Shown: positions 43,639-52,936 of the stretch, one piece after another
Layout: each line of letters begins with the position of its first letter
Numbering within the stretch: position 1 is the stretch's first letter
Assembly: GCA_019694475.1 (NCBI GenBank)
Contig: JAIBBX010000005.1
Coordinates: 1-64,000 of the forward strand
DNA length: 64,000 bases
From: Parachlamydiales bacterium
Lineage (GTDB): Bacteria > Chlamydiota > Chlamydiia > Chlamydiales > SM23-39
Reading direction: 5' to 3'
Notes under the pieces: generated by a model
What the model was told of the DNA's origin: nothing
The model's database searches: none
Seen by the model: only the letters and a program-made list of their open reading frames with translations
Program-made: the position numbers and the translations under genes

Positions 43639-45263
43639 TGGATCCGCACACTGCCCGTTTTGCTGTGCAAAAGGGAGCGAATTTTATAGGTCTTCTTTTT
43701 TCAAAAGTATCAACGAGGGCCATTTCGCTAGAAAAAGCGAAAGAGATTGTGGAAGCGGTAAGAGACGCCGGCGGCGAGCCCGTTGCAGTTTTTGCCGATG
43801 AATCGCTAGACGAGATGCGCAAGATCATCGATGCGTTATCGCTCGATGTCGTCCAGCTGCATGGAGATGTGCCTCGCAGTTTTTGCGATCAGATCCCGCA
43901 GAAAAAAATCTATGTTGCCGATGGAAAAGAGCTGCCAAAATCACTCGATAAAGAGAAAGACTTTTTATTGTTTGAGAAAAGCTTTCAAGATCCGCAAGGA
44001 TTTCGATTTTTTGTCGCGGGCAATCTAAGCGCCGAAAATGTAGAAAAAACCATTCAAGAATTTAAACCGCATGGGGTCGACGTCTCTCGCGGGGCGCGCG
44101 AACCCGATGCGATTGCAGATTTTATTGAGAAAGCAAGGCCAGGGCGCTTTGGCCCATTCGGGGGGATGTACGTCCCTGAACTGCTGATTGCTCCTCTCAT
44201 GGAATTGGAAAAAGCATTTAAAGAGATCGATATTGAGAAGGAATTGCTCGATTTGCTTAAGAACTATGCCGGAAGGCCTACCGCAGTGACTGAAGTCCCC
44301 AACTTTGCCAAGGCGATCAATGGTCCGCGCATCTTTTTAAAGAGGGAAGATCTTCTCCACACAGGCGCTCACAAAATCAACAATTCGATTGGGCAGTGCC
44401 TCCTTGCGAAAAAAATGGGCAAGACCAGAATCATCGCCGAGACGGGCGCAGGACAGCATGGCGTTGCCACCGCAACCGCTTGCGCGCTTTTGGGTCTCGA
44501 ATGCGTCATCTATATGGGGCAGACCGACATCGAACGGCAAGCTCCGAACGTCTTTAAAATGGGCCTGCTCGGCGCAAAAGTTGTACCTGTTACGACTGGT
44601 GCTAAAACGCTCAAAGACGCCGTTAATGAGGCGCTGAGAGATTACGCGGCAAGCTACGAAACGACCCATTACTGCTTAGGATCGGCTTTAGGCCCCCATC
44701 CATTCCCAGCCATCGTGGCCAAATTCCAACGGGTGATCGGGGACGAGGCCAAGAGACAAATGCGGGAAAAAATCGGACGCGACCCCGACCTTTGCATCGC
44801 GTGCGTGGGCGGCGGTTCGAATGCGGTTGGGCTTTTTACTGCCTTTTTGAACGATAAAGTCCAGCTCGTTGGCGTTGAAGCGGCAGGCGCTGCTCGGTTT
44901 CAAAATGGAAGTCCGGGAACATTGCACGGCACCTATTCGTACCTGCTTCAAGATGCAAATGGGCAGATCCAAGAGACCCATTCGATTTCGGCGGGGCTCG
45001 ATTATCCGGGAGTTGGACCAAAACACTCGGAGCTCTTTTCTACAGGAAGAGCCCATTACGATGTGTGCAATGATGAAGAGGCGCTTCAAGCTTTCCAATT
45101 GCTTTGCCGCACGGAAGGAATTATTCCTGCGCTTGAATCATCTCATGCGCTTGGATTTTTGATGCGGATTGCGCATCAGCTGCCGAAAGATGCTGTTGTA
45201 TTAGTGAACTTATCAGGAAGAGGAGACAAAGATGTCGCGCATATCCAAAGCCTTTGCAAATAA
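43614..45263 (+). CDS. trpFB: TrpF-TrpB fusion (PRA isomerase - tryptophan synthase beta)
   Basis: A 549-residue fusion. Residues 1 to about 175 are phosphoribosylanthranilate isomerase ([14 protein letters not shown] with the catalytic cysteine C6; [12 protein letters not shown] with the aspartate). From about 177 it is tryptophan synthase beta, [13 protein letters not shown] onward; the PLP lysine is K254 in [11 protein letters not shown] and the phosphate loop [12 protein letters not shown]. The ATG at 43614 has GAGGAAAT upstream and is preferred over a TTG at 43602. It overlaps trpDC by 25 bases and trpA by 32. Confidence 0.94.
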   Translation: MFVKICGLMDPHTARFAVQKGANFIGLLFSKVSTRAISLEKAKEIVEAVRDAGGEPVAVFADESLDEMRKIIDALSLDVVQLHGDVPRSFCDQIPQKKIYVADGKELPKSLDKEKDFLLFEKSFQDPQGFRFFVAGNLSAENVEKTIQEFKPHGVDVSRGAREPDAIADFIEKARPGRFGPFGGMYVPELLIAPLMELEKAFKEIDIEKELLDLLKNYAGRPTAVTEVPNFAKAINGPRIFLKREDLLHTGAHKINNSIGQCLLAKKMGKTRIIAETGAGQHGVATATACALLGLECVIYMGQTDIERQAPNVFKMGLLGAKVVPVTTGAKTLKDAVNEALRDYAASYETTHYCLGSALGPHPFPAIVAKFQRVIGDEAKRQMREKIGRDPDLCIACVGGGSNAVGLFTAFLNDKVQLVGVEAAGAARFQNGSPGTLHGTYSYLLQDANGQIQETHSISAGLDYPGVGPKHSELFSTGRAHYDVCNDEEALQAFQLLCRTEGIIPALESSHALGFLMRIAHQLPKDAVVLVNLSGRGDKDVAHIQSLCK

Positions 45264-45933
45264 AAATGCATTCATCGGCTATTTGACAGCCGGCGATGCG
45301 GGGAAAAAAGAGTTTTTAGAGCTCATCGATATCGGCGTCAATCTGCTAGAAGTGGGAATTCCATTTTCTGATCCAGTCGCAGACGGGCCTGTGATTCAAA
45401 AAGCGATGGCGCGCGCCCTCAAAAAGGGAACGACGCCCGAAAAAACACTCGACATCGTGAGAGAAATCAGAAAGGAATCGGAAGTTGCGATCGTGATTTT
45501 TACCTATTTCAACCCGATTCAGAAGAATTTGGCCCTCTTTTTACAAAAAGTCAAAGAGGCGGGCGCAGACGGGATCTTGATTGTCGATCTGCCGCTTGAA
45601 GAATCGGACGAGTACAGGAAATTGTGCCATCAATTGGATCTCGACCCGATTTTTGTGATTGCTCCATCGACGCCTCCGGAAAGAATTGAAAAGATTGCCG
45701 AAGCTGGCAGAGGTTTTCTCTATTACGCATGCCGTAAAGGGACGACAGGGGCCAGATCGGGTCTTCCTGAGGATTTGCGAAGCAAGGTTGCCGCGATCCG
45801 GAAAAAGAGCAATTTGCCGATCGCTGTCGGTTTCGGGATCTCCGAGAGAAAAACAGCAGATGAAATATTAACCATTGCCGATGGATTTGTGGTCGGCTCA
45901 TATTTTGTAGAAGGAAATAGAACGTTATGTTGA
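45232..45933 (+). CDS. trpA: tryptophan synthase alpha subunit TrpA
   Basis: A 233-residue TIM barrel that cleaves indole-3-glycerol phosphate and passes indole to TrpB. The catalytic glutamate lies in [16 protein letters not shown] with the aspartate after it. It is about 30 residues shorter than typical TrpA at the C-terminus, and [14 protein letters not shown] replaces the usual YLVSRAGVTG-type loop, so activity may be altered. It overlaps trpFB by 32 bases and the DAHP synthase gene by seven. Confidence 0.92.
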   Translation: MSRISKAFANKNAFIGYLTAGDAGKKEFLELIDIGVNLLEVGIPFSDPVADGPVIQKAMARALKKGTTPEKTLDIVREIRKESEVAIVIFTYFNPIQKNLALFLQKVKEAGADGILIVDLPLEESDEYRKLCHQLDLDPIFVIAPSTPPERIEKIAEAGRGFLYYACRKGTTGARSGLPEDLRSKVAAIRKKSNLPIAVGFGISERKTADEILTIADGFVVGSYFVEGNRTLC

Positions 45934-46919
45934 TCGAATTAAAACCGCATGTGGATCGATTTGCCTTTATCCGCCGCCTTGAGCGGATGGGATTGCAAGC
46001 TGTTGCTCAAGGAGAGCAAAGAATTAGCGTTGTTCGAGGAATGGAAGAGGGAGTCATGCCGGAGCTCTTTGCGGCTTTGCCCGAAGTAGAATCGGTTCGG
46101 CCCCTCAAAGAAAAGTTCAAGCTGGCAAGCATTGCGGCAGCGAAAAAGACAGTGATCGAAGTCAGAGGAAAAACAATCGGCGGCAATGAGCTTTTTGTGA
46201 TTGCAGGGCCTTGTTCGATTGAATCGAGAGAGCAGATGGAAGTTTGCGCTCAAGCGGCCCAAAAGCATGGCGCAGGAGGGCTTCGAGGCGGAGCTTTTAA
46301 ACCTCGCACCTCTCCCTATGAATTTCAGGGGATGGGGGAGGAGGGGCTAAAGATCCTCAAGGAGATGGGCGAAAAATATGACCTCGCCACCGTTTCTGAG
46401 GTGATGGATGCAAGCCAGATCGATCTCGTTGCAAGTTATGTAGATATCTTGCAAGTCGGTGCGAGAAACATGCATAATTTTACCCTTCTAAAAGAATTAG
46501 GCAGGATCAAGAATCCAATTCTTCTCAAACGGGGATTTGCGGCCACTTACCAAGATTTGCTTTTGGCAGCGGAATATATCATCAGCGCCGGCAATCCGAA
46601 TGTGATCCTCTGCGAAAGGGGAATCCGCACTTTTGAGACCCATACCAGAAATACCCTCGATCTCAATCTCGTTCCAGCTTTGAAAGAGCTGACCCACTTG
46701 CCTATCATCGTTGATCCGAGCCATGGAACAGGGCGCCGTTCGATGGTGCTGCCGATGGCAAGAGCGGCTGTTGCAGCAGGAGCCGATGGAATTGCTATCG
46801 AGATGCACCCTAACCCGGACCGAGCTCTCACCGATGCAGCACAGACGATTGGATTTGCTTCTTTTGAAAAAATGATGAAAGAAATTAATCTGATCCACAA
46901 ATGCTTGTCGGAAGTGTAA
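45927..46919 (+). CDS. aroF: DAHP synthase, type I-beta (AroF/AroA-like)
   Basis: A 330-residue 3-deoxy-7-phosphoheptulonate synthase, the first step of the shikimate pathway. The catalytic barrel starts near residue 85 ([32 protein letters not shown]). The first about 70 residues form a ferredoxin-like domain as in Thermotoga DAHP synthase, likely for feedback control. Being in the trp operon means it is regulated with tryptophan demand. The start overlaps the trpA stop by seven bases. Confidence 0.93.
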   Translation: MLIELKPHVDRFAFIRRLERMGLQAVAQGEQRISVVRGMEEGVMPELFAALPEVESVRPLKEKFKLASIAAAKKTVIEVRGKTIGGNELFVIAGPCSIESREQMEVCAQAAQKHGAGGLRGGAFKPRTSPYEFQGMGEEGLKILKEMGEKYDLATVSEVMDASQIDLVASYVDILQVGARNMHNFTLLKELGRIKNPILLKRGFAATYQDLLLAAEYIISAGNPNVILCERGIRTFETHTRNTLDLNLVPALKELTHLPIIVDPSHGTGRRSMVLPMARAAVAAGADGIAIEMHPNPDRALTDAAQTIGFASFEKMMKEINLIHKCLSEV

Positions 46920-48232
46920 CAAAACCAGAAGAGATTGAGCAAATCGGACCGCTTGTCGATTTGGTCGAGATCAGACTCGACTATTTTGCAATAGACAAGC
47001 GGCCTAAATTCCCATGTATTTTCACTCTGAGAAAAAAAGAGCAGGGGGGAGTGAAAAACATGGGGGAAAAAGAACGTCTCATCCAGCTAGAAAGATATTT
47101 AGAGCTTGGACCCGACTATTGCGATATTGAAGCAGATACCGATCCCGCATTCGTTGAAAGAATCGCGAAAAAATTCCCCAAAATCAGATTGATCGGCTCC
47201 TATCACAATTTTGAAGAAACGCCGCCAGATCTAGAAGCTATTTTAAACGGGATGAAAAATCCCCATTTTGCCATTTACAAAATCGCAGTAAAGGCCAATT
47301 CCACGCCGGACATGCTCCGCCTCATGCTCTTTGCGCGCCAATCGAAAGAGCCTCTTTCGGTCATGTCGATGGGAGAATTCGGAAAACCTTCGCGCGTTTT
47401 GGCAAAAATCATGGGAAGTCTTCTCGACTACACAGGATTGGAAGAAGATCCAAATCTGCATCGATATGGCATTCATACTCTTTTGGAAACGTTTCATTAC
47501 CGGAAACTGAATCGAGATACGCAGATCTATGCGCTCATCGGCGATCCAGTAGAAAAAAGTCCAGGCCACCTTTTTCATAACCCTCGTTTCAAACACAATG
47601 CTGTATATGTGAAAATGATTGTGCGCCCCGATGAAATCATCGATACTTTTGTTTTAATGAAAAAGCTCCCCTTTGGGGGCCTTAGCGTGACGATTCCACT
47701 CAAAGAAGCAATCCATACTGAGATGGACGAGATCAGCCCACTTGCAAAAAAAATTGGCGCTATCAATACAGTTATATTCAAACATGGCAAAGTATTTGGA
47801 ACCAATACCGATGCCCCCGGTGCACTCAATGCCTTAGAAAAGCACGTCAAAGTGAAAGGCAAAACTGTGGCTGTTCTTGGGGCGGGCGGGGCCGCTCGCG
47901 CCATCCTTTACGAGGCGATGCATCGGGGGGCAAATGTCCTCATTTTCAACCGCACTCCAGAAAGAGCGCATCAGCTAGCAAAAGAATTTGGCTGCCGGGG
48001 ATTCGCGCTGAGCGAATTGCCAAAGCACTCCTACGATATCATAGTCAATACCATTCCTCCGACCTATGCGGAAGTTCCGCCCATTCGTCCTCAAACAACC
48101 GTGATGGATATTGTGATTTCACCCAAAGAGACCCCGATTTTGGTTGAAGCGAAAAAATTGCTCTGCCCTTGTGTTTATGGTGAAGAGATGTTTATCGAGC
48201 AAGCCATCTTGCAGCAAAAAGAATGGTCTTAG
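46901..48232 (+). CDS. aroDE: AroDE fusion (3-dehydroquinate dehydratase - shikimate dehydrogenase)
   Basis: A 443-residue fusion typical of chlamydiae. Residues about 1-205 are type I 3-dehydroquinase (VEIRLDYF; histidine in IGSYHNFEE; Schiff-base lysine in YKIAVKANS). From about 210 is shikimate dehydrogenase (YALIGDPVEKSPG, LSVTIPLKEAI with catalytic lysine, GAGGAARAILYEA for NADP). It performs steps three and four of the shikimate pathway. It overlaps the DAHP synthase gene by 19 bases and ends the operon. Confidence 0.95.
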   Translation: MLVGSVTKPEEIEQIGPLVDLVEIRLDYFAIDKRPKFPCIFTLRKKEQGGVKNMGEKERLIQLERYLELGPDYCDIEADTDPAFVERIAKKFPKIRLIGSYHNFEETPPDLEAILNGMKNPHFAIYKIAVKANSTPDMLRLMLFARQSKEPLSVMSMGEFGKPSRVLAKIMGSLLDYTGLEEDPNLHRYGIHTLLETFHYRKLNRDTQIYALIGDPVEKSPGHLFHNPRFKHNAVYVKMIVRPDEIIDTFVLMKKLPFGGLSVTIPLKEAIHTEMDEISPLAKKIGAINTVIFKHGKVFGTNTDAPGALNALEKHVKVKGKTVAVLGAGGAARAILYEAMHRGANVLIFNRTPERAHQLAKEFGCRGFALSELPKHSYDIIVNTIPPTYAEVPPIRPQTTVMDIVISPKETPILVEAKKLLCPCVYGEEMFIEQAILQQKEWS

Positions 48233-49398
48233 AAACGCATTTTGAAATCTGATTCATCATCATCTCTGACGGGGCTTTGAATATGTCTCAATAAGCCGTT
48301 TCTCAAAGCTTTGTCCTTCGTAGCTTCTTCGATGATGATCGGTATTGATGGAGCGGGTCTGCCAGAATTTGAATTGATTGATTCAACAATGACTCGATCC
48401 CGAGTTCCATTTGATACTTGCCGGACCATTTTCCGGATGTTTCCTTCGATCCCATGCTTAACGGCAAAAGAAAAATTGCATTTTGCGCAGCCGCGATGAG
48501 GAATTCCACTATGGTGAGCGGTCCTTTGAAGAAGTCCAAAAAATTGAGCTCGAAGGGAATTTTCTGAGATAGCGGAATCGGCGTGGCATCTGAAAGATGG
48601 GGTTGGGCTGCAATTTCCGTAAATCGTGCGCCTCTCCTCGGAGTTGGTGTCCAGATCATCAAATATTGGATCTGGAGTTTTTGAATGCTCTTCTTCATTA
48701 TCTAGCTCGTGGAGGAGATGAATCAATTCGTGGGCTAAATTGATGAAAGGAGGGCTTTTTAACGTTGCCGCTTCTCCATTTGGAAGAACGTGGATCACTT
48801 CTTCTTCTCGGAGCGCAAAGTCAATCCTGTATTCGCCGACGTAATAAGCAGACTGATCTGCAAAACGAATCTCTAAAGGCCTATCACCCAATTTTTGGAT
48901 GATTTGATTCATCAATTCTCGTCCCAAGGGCCTGCTTAATATGGTTCTGATGTTTTTAAACACTGCCGATTTATACTCGTCCGTTCCCGTGATTTGCGCT
49001 CTGTGTAGAATCCGTCGATAGAGCAATTGCAATTCCTTGAATTCGCTCTCAGTAACCCCATTCAGCGGAAGCGGGCCATCAAAATTGTCGGGATAGAGGA
49101 GCAGGTCTGTGTCGCGGAAGAAAAGGGTATCGGCTGATTTGGGGAAAAATTCTTTGATGAAATTTAAGGATGCAGCCAATCTTTGGTCTGGTCCCCTGCA
49201 AAGAGATGCATAAAATTCCTTCCACACGCCCTTCAATAAGAGGTCTTGAGCCGAATCGCTGTTGACCTTTTCGATATGCCGATTCAAAGACTGCAGAGCG
49301 TAATAATATGAAGTTTCCGGATCCCTGAGAGTTCCCACATTCCCAGCTAAATAAAATAGGGTATGAACTTCATGGATCGGAAATTTAATTACGCTCAT
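48229..49398 (-). CDS. M91-type zinc metallopeptidase, NleD-like effector candidate
   Basis: A 389-residue protein. The zinc motif HExxH is H223-E-L-I-H227 in AHELIHLLHE, followed by EERRTIYG (254-261) and ISENSLRAQF (277-286). That series (HELIH, EE-R-T-x-G, EN-LR) is characteristic of the M91/NleD family, whose members are type III effectors that cut host MAP kinases. The first about 180 residues are not recognised and may carry targeting signals. Secretion and host targets are inferred. It converges on aroDE, overlapping it by four bases, and has no obvious ribosome binding site. Confidence 0.75.
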   Translation of the reverse strand: MSVIKFPIHEVHTLFYLAGNVGTLRDPETSYYYALQSLNRHIEKVNSDSAQDLLLKGVWKEFYASLCRGPDQRLAASLNFIKEFFPKSADTLFFRDTDLLLYPDNFDGPLPLNGVTESEFKELQLLYRRILHRAQITGTDEYKSAVFKNIRTILSRPLGRELMNQIIQKLGDRPLEIRFADQSAYYVGEYRIDFALREEEVIHVLPNGEAATLKSPPFINLAHELIHLLHELDNEEEHSKTPDPIFDDLDTNSEERRTIYGNCSPTPSFRCHADSAISENSLRAQFFGLLQRTAHHSGIPHRGCAKCNFSFAVKHGIEGNIRKMVRQVSNGTRDRVIVESINSNSGRPAPSIPIIIEEATKDKALRNGLLRHIQSPVRDDDESDFKMRF

Positions 49399-49457
49399 TT
49401 TAATTCTTAAAAATTATCCCGTAAATAATAAAGGATAAGTTCTTTGTGGGTCAATAT

Positions 49458-49859
49458 TTATTGAGGAGATGCGGTGGAAAGAAGCGAGTAAACATAGGGC
49501 TTATTTACAGGTCCCGTGGCGCCGCTTTGAATCACAAGGCGAAGATCGTTGATTGTATCAACGATGGATCTATTTCTTCTTTGAATACAAAGATGTTTTC
49601 CATTTTTGCAAAAAGAAACTTCATAAAGGTGGCCAAAATGGCCGCTATACTTTTTAAAAAAAGCTTGAGCTTTTTCGGCTGTGCGGAAAAGCAAAAAAAC
49701 ATCATCCCCGTCGGGGAAAATAGCTCCCATCTCTTCCGATTCAATGGGAAAAGTCCAAAAGAGATGATTTAAGCTTAAGGCTGCCATAAAAAGTAGGGCG
49801 ATGATAATGACAAAGCCGATATCGGTCAATGGCTTTGTTGCACAAATGTCTCGCAACAT
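49458..49859 (-). CDS. small single-pass membrane protein, unknown
   Basis: A 133-residue protein with one hydrophobic helix at about 12-31 and a mixed polar tail. No family is recognised. No Shine-Dalgarno precedes the ATG. A partly overlapping reading frame on the plus strand looks like a shadow. The ACCACAGAG inverted repeat lies about 20 bases upstream of its start. Confidence 0.5.
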   Translation of the reverse strand: MLRDICATKPLTDIGFVIIIALLFMAALSLNHLFWTFPIESEEMGAIFPDGDDVFLLFRTAEKAQAFFKKYSGHFGHLYEVSFCKNGKHLCIQRRNRSIVDTINDLRLVIQSGATGPVNKPYVYSLLSTASPQ

Positions 49860-49879
49860 AACATGCTTGGTGACAGTTG

Positions 49880-49960
49880 ATTACCACAGAGATCGACACC
49901 ACAAAGAGGGTTAGTTTGCACATAAAACACTTTCTCTGTGGTATCGATCTCTGTGGTAAT
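49880..49960. repeat. 27-bp inverted repeat with ACCACAGAG cores (gene-less copy)
   Basis: Arms 49880-49906 and 49934-49960 are inverted repeats with only about two mismatches over 27 bases, separated by 27 bases. Each arm contains two ACCACAGAG-like cores as in the arrays at 1-305 and 653-923. No gene lies between the arms, so this looks like a short, non-coding version of the same element. Confidence 0.85.
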
Positions 49961-50018
49961 ATATTTACACACAACGTTTTGAATAAATGGAATTGCGCAA
50001 TAACGCCCGAGTCAATTG

Positions 50019-52202
50019 TTAAAAATAGACGGAAATGGGGTCGACATCGATCTTCGCGCCTTGAATTTCTGCAAGGTGGGAGCTGATCGCTCCTATTTTC
50101 ATGACTTTGATGACGAATTGAAATCTGTATAAGTCTTTCACTTTGGCATGGCCTGCAGGCATGACAGGAAGGATCTCAAATGGTTTGGGGAGGGTGTTTT
50201 TGAGCCTCTGATAGGCCGATTCAGCATTGGTTTGTGCTGTCTTTTCATCGGGGTCGGTGAAGAGAAGCTTGACCAAATGGCAAAAGGGGGGATAGCCGAA
50301 TCTTTTTCGCTCTTCGATTTCTGCATCGTAGAACGCGCTATAATCTTGGCTTGCTGCGAGTTTAAGGGTGGGATGATCGGGTAAGAAGCTTTGGATGATC
50401 ACTTCGCCATTCAATTCGGCTCTGCCGGCCCGTCCCGCCACCTGGGTAATCAGCTGAAAGACCTGCTCGGGGGATCGGAAATCGGGGATATTTAGCGTTG
50501 CGTCGGTGTTGAGCACGCCGACAAGGGTTACGGAGGGGAAGTGAAATCCTTTTGCGATCATTTGCGTGCCGATGAGGACATCGGCCTTATGAGCCCTAAA
50601 TTGTTTGAACATCTCTTCGTGGCTATTTTTCTTGGCCGTCGTGTCGCGGTCCATGCGCAGGGTCCGGACTTCTGGAAAAATCGCGTGCAGGCTCCGTTCT
50701 ACGTGTTCTGTTCCAAATCCGCGGAAAGAGAGCGTTTCGGTTGATTGGCAATTGGGGCAGCCGCGCACAAGCTGTTGGCGGTAATCGCAAAGGTGGCATT
50801 GGAGAAAGCCGCCGCTTTTGTGGAAAGTGAGTGCGAGATCGCAGTGGGGGCATTTGATCACATGGCGGCAGGAGCTGCAAACTTGCATGCGGTGGTAGCC
50901 TCTTTTATTGAGAAATAAAAGGATTTGTTCACCTTTGCCGAGACGTTTTTTGATCCCGTCGAGGAGCTCTTCTGAAAAGTGGGTGAATCCCTGATTGCGC
51001 TCAAAGACGCCGCTCATATCGATGATTTTTACCTTTGGCATTGATGCGGCTGTTGCCCGGGAAAGGAGCTGATGGAGCTGATATTTTCCTACGCTTGCGT
51101 TGTAGCGCGATTCGACGGATGGGGTAGCGCTGGCTAAAAGGATGGTGCAAGATTCAATATGGGCTCTCATTACGGCTGTGTCGCGTCCGTGATAGCAGGG
51201 GATTTCGTCGCTTTGTTTGTAGGAGCTGTCGTGCTCTTCATCGACGATGATGAGTCCGAGATTTTGGGCGGGGCAAAAGAGGGCGGAGCGGGCTCCGATC
51301 ACAAGTTTTGCCTGTCCTTTCTTTAGATCTTCCCAAGCGGTGGTTCTTTCGCCGAGGCTGCGCCGGTGGTGCAAAATGGCGATCCGCTCTGAAAAGCGGG
51401 CTTTGAACCGTTCGATCGTTTGGGAGGTGAGCGATATTTCAGGAACGAGCATAATTGCCGATTTATTTTGTGCGAGTGCGGCAGCGATGGCTTGCATGTA
51501 GACTTCTGTTTTGCCGCTTCCTGTCACGCCGTAAATAAGGTGGGCGGAAAAGCCCCCTTTTTCAAGCGAGTTTTGAATGGCGTTGAGGCAAGATTGCTGT
51601 TCGGCATTGAGCTTTTTGGGCGCTGTGGGAAAAAATTCTTCTTCAAGAAGCAGTTCGCTGCTGAGCTTGACTGACTGGGCCGAGATCCATTGATCTTTGA
51701 TGAGAGAAGTTACGGCAGATTTTGAGACCTGCAAGTCGGCCAGGTAGGCTCCTTTGGGCGCATTCAGGATCTCTTCAAGAGCGTGCGCTTTCGCTGGAGC
51801 TTTGAGGCGGAAAAGTTCGATTGCCTTGATGCATTGGTCGTGAGTTTTGGCTACCTTCAAAAAGATTTGTGTTTTCTCTTTGACCTCTTTGCGCACATTG
51901 ACGGGGATGAAACATTTTAAGACGCGTTGGAGGGGGGCAGAGTAGTATTGGGCCATCCAGCGGGCCAGCTTCCACTGGGCATCGGAAAGTTCGCCGTTTT
52001 CTGAAATGACACGGGCAACGGGTTTGACGGTTTCCCATTGGGAAGAGTCTTTGATTTTAGAAACGGTTCCCTTTTTGAGGGTACTTTTAAGCGGTACTTC
52101 GACCCGCATGCCCACTTCGATGCGCATGTTAGCGGGAACTTCGTAGTCGAGGGGTCTGGCCAAATTTTGATCGAGGAGCACTTCTACGAACATTTTTGGC
52201 AT
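50019..52202 (-). CDS. priA: primosomal helicase PriA
   Basis: A 727-residue superfamily 2 helicase that restarts replication forks. Walker A is IYGVTGSGKTEVY, Walker B/DEAH is IIVDEEHDSSYKQ, and the zinc cysteines follow in CSSCRHVIKCPHCDL and CHLCDY...CPNC. The N-terminal DNA-binding domain begins MFVEVLLDQNLARPLDYEVP. I chose the ATG at 52202 because GGAAAG lies before it; an ATG at 52214 also exists. It overlaps the upstream proline-rich gene by about 19 bases. Confidence 0.95.
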   Translation of the reverse strand: MPKMFVEVLLDQNLARPLDYEVPANMRIEVGMRVEVPLKSTLKKGTVSKIKDSSQWETVKPVARVISENGELSDAQWKLARWMAQYYSAPLQRVLKCFIPVNVRKEVKEKTQIFLKVAKTHDQCIKAIELFRLKAPAKAHALEEILNAPKGAYLADLQVSKSAVTSLIKDQWISAQSVKLSSELLLEEEFFPTAPKKLNAEQQSCLNAIQNSLEKGGFSAHLIYGVTGSGKTEVYMQAIAAALAQNKSAIMLVPEISLTSQTIERFKARFSERIAILHHRRSLGERTTAWEDLKKGQAKLVIGARSALFCPAQNLGLIIVDEEHDSSYKQSDEIPCYHGRDTAVMRAHIESCTILLASATPSVESRYNASVGKYQLHQLLSRATAASMPKVKIIDMSGVFERNQGFTHFSEELLDGIKKRLGKGEQILLFLNKRGYHRMQVCSSCRHVIKCPHCDLALTFHKSGGFLQCHLCDYRQQLVRGCPNCQSTETLSFRGFGTEHVERSLHAIFPEVRTLRMDRDTTAKKNSHEEMFKQFRAHKADVLIGTQMIAKGFHFPSVTLVGVLNTDATLNIPDFRSPEQVFQLITQVAGRAGRAELNGEVIIQSFLPDHPTLKLAASQDYSAFYDAEIEERKRFGYPPFCHLVKLLFTDPDEKTAQTNAESAYQRLKNTLPKPFEILPVMPAGHAKVKDLYRFQFVIKVMKIGAISSHLAEIQGAKIDVDPISVYF

Positions 52203-52936
52203 AGCGCTTTCCATAGGGAGCGCTTGAGCAGCGCATCTTTGAGATAGAGGGAAAGGTCGGGGAGTAAAAAGAGGGGGACATTCCCCAGCATCCGGATTCC
52301 TTGGGCTGGGGTTTCCTTATAGTGCTGCATGAGGCTGCTGAGCTGCCAAAGGGTGTAATCGCAGACGATCACCATTTTGAGCCCTTCCACCGATAAAAAA
52401 GCTCCCCATTGCTTGTCTTTTTCAATCTTTTCGGCGTTTACGATTTTGGCGGGTCCGAAATAGATATCGATCGCTTTGGCGATTTCTGTCAGAAGCGTTT
52501 TTTGTTCTTCCGGTTCTTGGAAGGTGAGGATGGAAATGGGAGCCGATTGGTTTTTTGTTTTCCACCGCTCCGAGAGCTTTTTCGCAATTTCGTCGCTCGG
52601 GATGTCGTCCAATATCGCAAGCTCTGGAGCAACGACTGATAGGACATTGCGCACCTGAACAAAATCTACCGTCGGTTTTGGAAGGGGGGCGGGTTTTATT
52701 GGAACCGGTTCCGGCCGCGCCGGCTCCGGCCGCGCCGGTTCGGGTTTGGGAGCTTCGATTTTGATCGGCGGCGGCGGTAGTTTTACTGGCTCTGGCCGCG
52801 CTTCAGGTTTTGGCGGTTCAGGCTTTTTAAAATTTTTTCGGAAATAATCGGCGTCTTCCGAAGATGCGAGGACGTAAGGGCCCTGCTCGCGAACGTAGGC
52901 AAGGATTGCGTCTAGAGAGGATTTTGAGATTGGCAT
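52184..52936 (-). CDS. proline-rich hypothetical, upstream of priA
   Basis: A 250-residue protein with a small N-terminal domain, a proline/glutamate/alanine-rich linker (about 38-86, with repeated PARPEP), and a C-terminal domain from about 90 that is not recognised. It lies immediately before priA, where Chlamydia has a hypothetical (CT779, from memory). ATG at 52936 has GGGAA upstream and is preferred over a TTG at 52948. Confidence 0.72.
   Translation of the reverse strand: MPISKSSLDAILAYVREQGPYVLASSEDADYFRKNFKKPEPPKPEARPEPVKLPPPPIKIEAPKPEPARPEPARPEPVPIKPAPLPKPTVDFVQVRNVLSVVAPELAILDDIPSDEIAKKLSERWKTKNQSAPISILTFQEPEEQKTLLTEIAKAIDIYFGPAKIVNAEKIEKDKQWGAFLSVEGLKMVIVCDYTLWQLSSLMQHYKETPAQGIRMLGNVPLFLLPDLSLYLKDALLKRSLWKALCQKCS

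Noticed and set aside
49446..49772. A 108-residue plus-strand open frame opposite the small membrane protein
   Set aside because: No ribosome binding site and no domain character; the minus-strand frame has a membrane helix and better composition.
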